IMG/VR virus record: IMGVR_UViG_3300036716_000695
Coordinates: 26,103-90,102 of that record
Reading direction: 5' to 3' (one strand)
Origin: a virus
DNA length: 64,000 nt
How positions within the stretch are numbered: position 1 is the first letter of the stretch; each line of letters starts with the position of its first letter. This document shows positions 57,570 to 64,000 of this stretch, in pieces. The translations under genes and the position numbers were made by a program. The notes under the pieces were generated by a model. That model did not search any database, was not told where the DNA came from, and was given only the letters and a program-made list of their open reading frames with translations.

Positions 57570-59024
57570 ATGGCTTATTTTAATCATGCGTTTTACAAAA
57601 CGTTTGTAGTAGGTTCCACTGAGGCTAATGCCGGAATCTCTACATCAGCACTAGCTGCTGGAGAAATGGGTATTGTTAGTGACTCAGATTGGGAAACTAT
57701 TGCAATACCAGGAGGTGCTTTGCCAGCTAATTCATTAGCTTACTTAGTACAAGGTTCATTTTACACTAAAGACACTATTGGAAACAATCCAGGTCACGGT
57801 GGATACAAAGAATCTGTAAAATCTAAAGGAATCAATCCTAGATATGTATCTAGAGCTTGGTATACAAACTGTTTGGTTGCATCACAGTCTAAGGCTTCAT
57901 TGTCTTTAGGTTCTGATTGTACTCCATGTGGTTCAACACAATTTATGAGAATGGATGTTAAGGGTTCACCTGCATTAAGATTCTTAAATCACAATGCATA
58001 TGCTATTGGAGATTCAGCAAACATTTGCTGTATTGATGGACAAGAGTTTCTTGATCCTGCATTAGTTGGTGCTACTATGGCTGATATGGTATTAGCTAAT
58101 CCTTTAATCAAACCTTTTGTTGCTGAAGCAGATGTTGATGGTGCAAAAGATGCAACTTTAGTTGGTGGAACAGGTTATTCTGTTGCTGCAGGTGTTGCAG
58201 TAACTGGTGGATCTGGATCTGGTGCAGCTGTTAATATTTTAACTGTTGCAGGTGGTGCCGTTGCTACATTTAGCTGGGCTGCTGTAGGTTCTGGATATGC
58301 TGTAGGTGATGTATTAACAATTTCTGGTGGTGGTGCTGATGCAACATTAACTCTTACTTCTGTATCAGAAGGTGGTGTTGTTGTATCTGTAGAAACTGCA
58401 GGAGTAGTTTCACAAGAAGTTTTCACTATTGCTGAAGTATTAGCTGGAACATATGTTGCTTCAACTGATCCAAATGGTGCTAGTAAAGTTTCTGCTACTG
58501 TAGAGTTTGTAGGAGCATACGTAGGTACTAAATTTGGAAATTGTTCTTTTGATTCAAGAGATCACTTTAATGCTGAGCCAGTAGAAATTATTGCTTCTGT
58601 ATTAGATGAAACAGGTGAAGTATGTAATGATTGTGGTGTTGCAACAATGACTCCAGGTCAAATGCAACAAACACAAGGTGAGCAAGTAATCAGAGACTTA
58701 ATCTTATCTGAAAGATACCGTCAATCTCCTTACAACCAAGGAAACGCTGACAGTGCTAGAATCAGAGAAATTGAAATGTCTGATGAGTTACTTTCTGCTG
58801 TAGATAGAAGTGCTACATATAAAGCATACTACTTACAACACAGTGTACCACGTTTCAACAATCCAAGTGGATTATTTGATAATGATCAGTATGTTTACCA
58901 AATCTATGTTAAGTGTGATGATGATGCAGCAAATGTTGCTGTCAAAGCTTTACTTGACAAAGTTGTTGCTTTAGCTAATGCAGCTGGGAATCCAATTGCA
59001 GTAGAATACAACAGTGCTTGGTAA
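57570..59024 (+). CDS. Major tail/virion structural protein with inserted Gly-rich domain (484 aa)
   Basis: AYFNHAFYKTFVVGSTEANA at the start; conserved-looking WYTNCLVASQSKASLSLGSD and the C-terminal third (QVIRDLILSERYRQSPYNQG, YYLQHSVPRFNNPSG) appear to form the main domain. Residues about 190-265 are a Gly/Ala/Val-rich beta-repeat insert (GGTGYSVAAGVAVTGGSGSG, VGSGYAVGDVLTISGGGAD), a surface-domain type frequent in phage structural proteins. Strong leader and strong terminator suggest an abundant tail or capsid-associated protein. Confidence 0.62.
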   Translation: MAYFNHAFYKTFVVGSTEANAGISTSALAAGEMGIVSDSDWETIAIPGGALPANSLAYLVQGSFYTKDTIGNNPGHGGYKESVKSKGINPRYVSRAWYTNCLVASQSKASLSLGSDCTPCGSTQFMRMDVKGSPALRFLNHNAYAIGDSANICCIDGQEFLDPALVGATMADMVLANPLIKPFVAEADVDGAKDATLVGGTGYSVAAGVAVTGGSGSGAAVNILTVAGGAVATFSWAAVGSGYAVGDVLTISGGGADATLTLTSVSEGGVVVSVETAGVVSQEVFTIAEVLAGTYVASTDPNGASKVSATVEFVGAYVGTKFGNCSFDSRDHFNAEPVEIIASVLDETGEVCNDCGVATMTPGQMQQTQGEQVIRDLILSERYRQSPYNQGNADSARIREIEMSDELLSAVDRSATYKAYYLQHSVPRFNNPSGLFDNDQYVYQIYVKCDDDAANVAVKALLDKVVALANAAGNPIAVEYNSAW

Positions 59025-59053
59025 AATGTAATATATTTTTACACAAATAAACT

Positions 59054-59086
59054 AGAGCAGGAGAATTAAAAACTCCTGCTCTTTTT
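59054..59086 (+). terminator. Intrinsic terminator
   Basis: Perfect 10-bp stem AGAGCAGGAG / CTCCTGCTCT with a 9-nt A-rich loop, then TTTTATTTT. Confidence 0.94.
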
Positions 59087-59107
59087 ATTTTATATTGTCT
59101 GTTATTT

Positions 59108-59125
59108 TTTGTATATTATATATAT
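59108..59125 (+). promoter_or_regulatory. Late-type promoter motif, copy 5
   Basis: TTTGTATATTATATATAG, preceded by a T tract, 39 bases before the ATG at 59147 and just behind a terminator. Confidence 0.78.
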
Positions 59126-59146
59126 AGCATGTTAAAGTATTAAAAA

Positions 59147-59698
59147 ATGGCAGATAAGCATATATTAAGTTTAGAAATCCCAACTGTATCTAATTGCGGT
59201 TTATTATGTATTAAAGACACTAGCCAATACTCATCTGAGTTAGCTGTGGATTGTGAAGAATTACTTATCACATTACCAGGTTTCAGTGTGCCTGTACTAA
59301 TAAAAGTTGATAAGGATTTTGATATGTGTTTGACTGCATGCACATTAGCATTACAAAAAGAAAATTGCGGCAATAGCCAGCAAGATATACCTGATGGTAT
59401 ATATGTTATAAGATATAGTGTATCTCCAAATGCAAAAGTATATGTGGAGTATAATCACTTAAGAGTTACTTCTCTACTTACTACTTATTATGAAGTTTTA
59501 TGTAAACTTGATGTTCAGGCTTGTCAGCCAGAATTTCAAAAGCAAGATCTTTTAAATGAAATGTCATTTATTAGAACTCTTATAGATGCAGCAGTTGCAA
59601 ATGCAGAATATTGTCAATCATCTGCTCAAGCAATCCAGCTATATACTTATGCAAAACAAAGATTGAATAAAATAGCTTGTCCTTCAGGACAATGTTAA
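59147..59698 (+). CDS. Cys-containing virion-region protein (183 aa)
   Basis: Beta-rich first half (LSLEIPTVSNCGLLCIKDTS, GIYVIRYSVSPNAKVYVEYN), helical second half with several Cys (VLCKLDVQACQPEFQKQD, ending CPSGQC). First gene of the appendage operon. Unknown, probably a tail or neck component. Confidence 0.62.
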   Translation: MADKHILSLEIPTVSNCGLLCIKDTSQYSSELAVDCEELLITLPGFSVPVLIKVDKDFDMCLTACTLALQKENCGNSQQDIPDGIYVIRYSVSPNAKVYVEYNHLRVTSLLTTYYEVLCKLDVQACQPEFQKQDLLNEMSFIRTLIDAAVANAEYCQSSAQAIQLYTYAKQRLNKIACPSGQC

Positions 59699-59726
59699 AT
59701 ATACATAAACCAAAATGTAAAATATT

Positions 59727-59939
59727 ATGAACTGTGCCCATTGTAATAAACCGTTCACATGCGGATGTCAAAAGACTCAAGTAGATGGAGTTACTATACA
59801 CAAAACGTGTAGAACTTCATTTGCTGCTAATAAGGCTGAAGTAATTGCTAAAGCTAATGAAGAAAAAGTTAAAGCATCATCACGTGATTTTGATTTACAA
59901 TTGGCTTCACATCAAATTAAAAACTTAAGAAATACATAA
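59727..59939 (+). CDS. Small zinc-binding protein (70 aa)
   Basis: CAHCNKPFTCGCQKTQVDGV then IHKTCR: a CxxC...CxC...H..C cluster followed by a helical tail. Located between two virion genes. Unknown. Confidence 0.62.
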   Translation: MNCAHCNKPFTCGCQKTQVDGVTIHKTCRTSFAANKAEVIAKANEEKVKASSRDFDLQLASHQIKNLRNT

Positions 59940-59945
59940 CTGCTG

Positions 59946-60482
59946 ATGCCTACAACACATACATCAAATAGTGATTATAAAAAAGAGCAAGCTCTTATAA
60001 AGAGAATAAACACAGAGCAAAATTTTGCTCAACAGGTGTATGTTCTTTTTAGAGAAGTTAAGTATGGAATATCACCATGCTGTTATTCTGATTTTGAATC
60101 AGCTGTGTTAAAGAAATCATTGTGTGATTGGCAAAATGCAGCTAGTAATAAAGTAGTAGCATCAACTGAAATAGAAGGTCAATTTGTAGAACCTTTAGCA
60201 CAAATAAATTTAAAAGCAAGCATACCTTGTCCTGTTACACCAACTAATGTAGTTACAATATATGACTTAGAAGATTTACTTGAAGATGGAGGTACATACA
60301 CTCAATGTTTTGAGGTTGCATCTGATGAATGGATTATTACACATGGTTTAGGTTCATATCCATCAGTTACAGTTGTAGATAGTGCTAATACTACAGTAGT
60401 AGGAAATGTAGAGTATATAAGTACTCAACAATTAAAAATAACATTTAATGCATCTTTTTCAGGGTGTGCATTTTTAAATTAA
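59946..60482 (+). CDS. Virion protein with C-terminal beta tip domain (178 aa)
   Basis: N-terminal helix plus a segment with CCYSDFESAVLKKSLCDWQN. The C-terminal ~70 residues (WIITHGLGSYPSVTVVDSAN then TTVVGNVEYISTQQLKITF) are a beta-sandwich known from the ends of many phage fibre and baseplate proteins. Likely part of the appendage that binds the next gene's fibre. Confidence 0.65.
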   Translation: MPTTHTSNSDYKKEQALIKRINTEQNFAQQVYVLFREVKYGISPCCYSDFESAVLKKSLCDWQNAASNKVVASTEIEGQFVEPLAQINLKASIPCPVTPTNVVTIYDLEDLLEDGGTYTQCFEVASDEWIITHGLGSYPSVTVVDSANTTVVGNVEYISTQQLKITFNASFSGCAFLN

Positions 60483-60516
60483 ATAAGTAAAATAAATAAT
60501 AAATAAATAAAACAAA

Positions 60517-62922
60517 ATGGCAGTACAATTTTTAACGGGACTCAATGTCCAAGGAAATTTAAATCTGAATGATAATCAAATACAAAATGTAATCATTCAG
60601 CCTCTTGGCGCAGACCCGTCAGGAATTGCAGGTAAAATCTATTATAACTCTGGTACAAATAAACTAAAATTATATGATGGTTCTGCTTGGGTAGATATAA
60701 CAACAGGTGCAGATGGTAACACAACCTATGACTTAACAGCAACAGGATCTGGTAACGGAACAGCAACATTAAATTTAGTTGCTTCAAATCCAGCTAGTAC
60801 TGATGCAATAGTATATACAGGTACAGGTACAACCACAGTAACACGTGCTGGTTCTACATTTACTATTAACTCAGCTGATCAATACGTTGGTACAGTAACA
60901 GATGTTGTAGCTGGTACTGGTATTAGTATAACTGGTAAATCAACAGACGTACCTACAGTAAATATTCTATATGATACTGCAGCGAATGCAATCTTATCAG
61001 CAACTGCACAGAGTCCAACAGCAGAAGACTTTTTATGGTTCTCAGCTGTAGCAGATGATGTTATCTACAGGACATCAATTGATAAAATGCCAGGTTTTGG
61101 TAAAGATGGTACAGTTACTTCTGTAGGATCTGGAGCAGGTTTAACAGGTGGTACAATTACTGCAGCAGGAACACTAGCAGTAGATTATGCAGGAGTAGAC
61201 AACGTTGTATTAGCAGCCAGTGATGGAACAGCTGTTGATTTAGTTGCGGATGATAAAATTTTATTTTCTGATGATACAGATAGCAATGCTAAATTTGCAA
61301 ACTTATCTCAAGTAGCAAGTTATATTAATGCAGGTGCAGGTTCTGTAACTTCTGTTGATGTTAGTGGTGGAACTACTGGTTTAACAACAAGTGGTGGTCC
61401 AATTACAGCTAGTGGAACAATTACTTTAGCTGGTACATTAAACGAAGTAAACGGAGGTACAGGATTAGCAGCATATACCAAAGGAGATATATTATTTGCA
61501 GACGGTGCAAATTCATTAGCTGCATTAGGAATTGGTGGAAATGGGCAAAGACTTGCTGTTTCCTCATTAGGTGTAGTAGAGTGGGTTAATGATTCTGGTT
61601 CAGGTGTAACAAGTATTGAAATAACAGAAACAGGTAATGCATTAACAATTACAGGTGGACCAATTACTACTTCAGGTACAATAAACATTGCAGGAGCAGG
61701 TTCATCAAGTCAAGTAATACTTGGTGATTTAACTTTAGGTACTCATACAACTGGTACAGTAACAAGTGTTGGTACAGGTAAAGGTCTTACAGGTGGAACA
61801 ATTACAGCTACAGGAACAATTGATGTTGATTATGGTATAACTGGTCTTATAGAAGATGCTCCATTAATGGCACAACTTCCAGCGACTGATGACCTTATAT
61901 TAATACAAGATGCAGCAAGTGGTAAAGGAGAAACAGTTAAACAACCGCTTGGTAAGGTTTCATTATCTGTATTTGATGCACCTTCTGCTGATTTAAGTTT
62001 TGGAGCTTTCAAACTTACAGCTTTAGCAAATGGTACAGCATCAAAAGATGCAGTTAACTTAGGGCAAGTACAAGCACTTGTGGCCGGAGTTGGTGTATTC
62101 CAAGGTGGATATGATGCATCAGCAAACTCACCAGCAATAGCAGGAGCAAGTAACATTGCACTAACAACCGGGGATTTCTTTGTTGTTACTAAAGATGGTA
62201 CTATAGCATTTAATGGAAGTAATGTAGATGTAGAGGTTGGAGATACAATTTATGCTAATCAAGCAATTGCAGCAAGTTCTAATCCTCCAGCTTCAGATTA
62301 TGCTATTGTTATTCAAGATCAAAACATTGCAGGAGTAGGTGCTACAGATGGAGCAACTGAAAAAGGTGTTGCTGGATTTAGTAGTGCAACTTTTGCTGGT
62401 ACAGCAACTGGATTTATTACTGTTAAAGCAGGTGGAATTAGTGATGCTCAACTAGCAAGTACATTCAACAAAGAGATTGGTACTAGTACAGATCTTGATA
62501 CAAGTGATGTAGATGTAGTTGATCAGATTAATGTTACAGATGGTGTTATTACATCAATGAGTAAAAGAACATTACCTAATGCTGCAACAGGATCAGTTGG
62601 TGTTACAGAGATAGCAACACAAGCTGAAGTTGATGCGGGAACAGATACATTTAGATATGTAACTCCAGCAACATTAAATAGTGCTCAATCTAAAAGATCA
62701 TACACAGGTACTTATCCAGCAACTACTACAAACACTTTTAGTATTGCTACTGGTGTTCATGGATTAGCTAATGGACCTTGGATTATTCAAACTTATGATT
62801 CTAAAGGAAATCAAGTATTTATGGATGTTCTTGCAGATAAAGCTTCAGGAACTGTAACATTTACTGCAACTGCTAATATGGGTGCAAATAACATTACAGT
62901 AGTAATGCAACTTGTAGGATAA
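60517..62922 (+). CDS. Fibre-like protein (801 aa)
   Basis: N-terminal FLTGLNVQGNLNLNDNQIQN, then PSGIAGKIYYNSGTNKLKLY, a common fibre entry module. The body has repeated GTVTSVGSGAGLTGGTITAA / GTLAVDYAG units (for example 61108-61195 and 61752-61835), and the C-terminal ~80 residues form a separate domain (YTGTYPATTTNTFSIATGVH, TATANMGANNITVVMQLVG). Repeats are shared in pattern with the fibres at 9831 and 63020. Receptor or decoration function is inferred. Confidence 0.78.
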   Translation: MAVQFLTGLNVQGNLNLNDNQIQNVIIQPLGADPSGIAGKIYYNSGTNKLKLYDGSAWVDITTGADGNTTYDLTATGSGNGTATLNLVASNPASTDAIVYTGTGTTTVTRAGSTFTINSADQYVGTVTDVVAGTGISITGKSTDVPTVNILYDTAANAILSATAQSPTAEDFLWFSAVADDVIYRTSIDKMPGFGKDGTVTSVGSGAGLTGGTITAAGTLAVDYAGVDNVVLAASDGTAVDLVADDKILFSDDTDSNAKFANLSQVASYINAGAGSVTSVDVSGGTTGLTTSGGPITASGTITLAGTLNEVNGGTGLAAYTKGDILFADGANSLAALGIGGNGQRLAVSSLGVVEWVNDSGSGVTSIEITETGNALTITGGPITTSGTINIAGAGSSSQVILGDLTLGTHTTGTVTSVGTGKGLTGGTITATGTIDVDYGITGLIEDAPLMAQLPATDDLILIQDAASGKGETVKQPLGKVSLSVFDAPSADLSFGAFKLTALANGTASKDAVNLGQVQALVAGVGVFQGGYDASANSPAIAGASNIALTTGDFFVVTKDGTIAFNGSNVDVEVGDTIYANQAIAASSNPPASDYAIVIQDQNIAGVGATDGATEKGVAGFSSATFAGTATGFITVKAGGISDAQLASTFNKEIGTSTDLDTSDVDVVDQINVTDGVITSMSKRTLPNAATGSVGVTEIATQAEVDAGTDTFRYVTPATLNSAQSKRSYTGTYPATTTNTFSIATGVHGLANGPWIIQTYDSKGNQVFMDVLADKASGTVTFTATANMGANNITVVMQLVG

Positions 62923-62937
62923 TAAAGAGTAGAATTT

Positions 62938-62986
62938 AAAGGGGGAGCATTTAAATCTAGAATTTAGTGTTTCCCCTTTTTTTTAA
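62938..62986 (+). terminator. Intrinsic terminator
   Basis: AAAGGGG ... CCCCTTT outer stem with an inner ATTTAAATCTAGAATTTA fold and eight T following. Confidence 0.85.
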
Positions 62987-62990
62987 AATA

Positions 62991-63004
62991 TGTATATTGC
63001 AAAC
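62991..63004 (+). promoter_or_regulatory. Promoter-like motif, relaxed copy
   Basis: TGTATATTGCAAAC, 29 bases before the ATG at 63020. Shares the TGTATATT core of the late motif, placed right after a terminator. Confidence 0.4.
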
Positions 63005-63019
63005 AAAGAATAAAATGTC

Positions 63020-64000
63020 ATGGCTATAAGTTTTTTATCTTCAATAGAAATAAACGGATCATGTACTGTCACTAGTATAGCGAATGATAACAGTACATAT
63101 ACTGGTATATTAGTATGGGATGGTTCAGGATTGAAGTACAGAACTAAAGCTCAACTTTTATCAGATATTGGTGCAGGTTCAGGAACAGGTACTGTGACTT
63201 CAGTTACTGTTACAGGTTCTAATGGTTTATCTGGTACAGGTACAATAACATCAAGTGGTACAATAACCTTATCAAATAGTGATAGAGGTTCAGCTCAAAA
63301 CATATTTAAAAATATTGCAGCAGCTGGTCAATCTAACATTGTTGCAGATAATAATAATGATACACTTACATTTAAAGCAGGTAGTAATATTACAATAAAG
63401 ACTGATGCAAGTACAGATACTATTGAGATTATATCTAAGGATACAACAACAAACTATTATTTAAGTTCTGCATCTTTTGATACAGGTAATGGTGTATTAA
63501 CACTTAATAGATCTGGACTTACTGCAGTAACAGTTGATCTTGATGGAAGATATGCTACAAGCTCAGGTGTTACTTCTATAGCTACTTCAAATGGTATTAC
63601 AGGGGGTACAATAACCTCAACGGGTACAATTCAACTAGACAGTACTGTTATAAGAACTACAGGTGATCAAACTAAAGCAGGAAACTTAACAATTTATGGT
63701 AGTGGATCTACTGGTAACGCTCTTAGTGTAACAAGAGGTAGTGATGGGGCTAATGCTTTTAGAATACAAAACTCTGGTGAGGTTGTAACTGGTGCAAATT
63801 ATTTTTATGCATCTGCTTCTGGTACATCAATGTATGTGCAAAACACAGCAGTATTTAGAGGGTCTATTATAAATGATACTGCTAATGCTCCTGTATTAAT
63901 TAATGATAGTTTAAAAGTTGATGTTGATTTAGAAGTTGCAGGTGGTGATATTACATTGGGTGGTACAGGTAGAATACAAGGTGTTGATACTGTATCATCT
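63020..64000 (+). CDS. Fibre-like protein, 5' part (continues past window)
   Basis: MAISFLSSIEINGSCTVTSI begins an open frame of 327 codons reaching the window end. Contains GTVTSVTVTGSNGLSGTGTI / TSSGTITLS and GITGGTITSTGTIQLDST repeats of the same type as in the fibres at 60517 and 9831, plus NLTIYGSGSTGNALSVTRGS. A partial gene for a long fibre or appendage protein. Confidence 0.78.
   Translation, partial: MAISFLSSIEINGSCTVTSIANDNSTYTGILVWDGSGLKYRTKAQLLSDIGAGSGTGTVTSVTVTGSNGLSGTGTITSSGTITLSNSDRGSAQNIFKNIAAAGQSNIVADNNNDTLTFKAGSNITIKTDASTDTIEIISKDTTTNYYLSSASFDTGNGVLTLNRSGLTAVTVDLDGRYATSSGVTSIATSNGITGGTITSTGTIQLDSTVIRTTGDQTKAGNLTIYGSGSTGNALSVTRGSDGANAFRIQNSGEVVTGANYFYASASGTSMYVQNTAVFRGSIINDTANAPVLINDSLKVDVDLEVAGGDITLGGTGRIQGVDTVSS

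Noticed and set aside
1-64000. Alternative genetic code (stop reassignment) as in some crAss-like phages
   Set aside because: TAA, TAG and TGA all end well-supported genes (for example TAG for MCP at 55299, TGA in several ATGA overlaps), and no gene is broken by in-frame stops.
1-64000. CRISPR array, insertion sequence, integrase
   Set aside because: No regularly spaced repeats, no transposase or integrase motifs, and no terminal inverted repeats were seen.

Overview
The window is a contiguous piece of a large, AT-rich tailed-phage genome (Caudoviricetes). The host is most likely a member of the Bacteroidota (Flavobacteriia-like). The host inference rests on A-rich leaders of the type AAAAATTATG in place of Shine-Dalgarno sites, TAnnTTTG-like promoter boxes, Bacteroidota-style lipoprotein signals, and a crAss-like/Cellulophaga-phage-like set of head and replication genes. 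TAA, TAG and TGA all end genes, so the standard bacterial code applies. No integrase, transposon or CRISPR array is visible, and nothing suggests lysogeny. The window does not reach both ends of the genome: the first and last genes are cut.

Layout. (1) 1-2817 (+) is the end of a very large virion/ejection protein. (2) 2852-6134 (-) holds a class I ribonucleotide reductase operon (nrdA, a tiny membrane protein, nrdB) with a small lipoprotein. (3) 6145-12975 (+) is an island with two membrane proteins, a GTA-type holin, small virion-like proteins, a 27-residue CDGSH-like peptide and two fibre-like proteins. (4) 12974-41079 (-) is the long early arm. In transcription order it runs from small regulatory and membrane proteins through tRNAs (Met, Leu, Arg), an SF2 helicase, Zn-ribbon proteins, uracil-DNA glycosylase and a DnaA domain-IV protein to a DnaB-type helicase and a Sak4-like recombinase. 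It continues with an SSB-like protein, a TOPRIM primase, a RusA resolvase, a MoxR AAA+ / VWA-metallopeptidase module with two paralogous companions, a RecE-like nuclease, family B DNA polymerase, PhoH, MazG, an SPL-like radical SAM protein, a DUF932-like protein and DUF1599. A single (+) gene interrupts it at 32.3 kb. (5) 40264-41339 is mostly non-coding control DNA with a 17-bp direct repeat and foldable segments around one small gene. (6) 41340-64000 (+) is the late arm: lysine-rich mini-proteins, amidase endolysin, HU/IHF-like protein, PD-(D/E)XK nuclease, GroES, terminase, portal, scaffold, major capsid protein, connector-like proteins, a tail/virion protein and two more fibre-like proteins.

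How it works together. The minus-strand arm supplies nucleotides (NrdAB, MazG), replication (DnaA-like, helicase, primase, PolB, SSB, UDG) and recombination (Sak4, RecE-like nuclease, RusA). The plus-strand arm builds the particle and lyses the cell. Late transcription units share a promoter-like motif, TTTGTATATTAnnTATATA, placed 38-47 bases before the first gene. Hairpin-plus-T terminators separate the units.

The most unusual points are the MoxR/VWA four-gene module inside the recombination operon, the 27-aa CDGSH-like protein, a radical SAM protein with CX3CX4C spacing, a common N-terminal anchor on three proteins from distant loci, and the repeat-bearing control region. Calls are by reading only; no database search was run.
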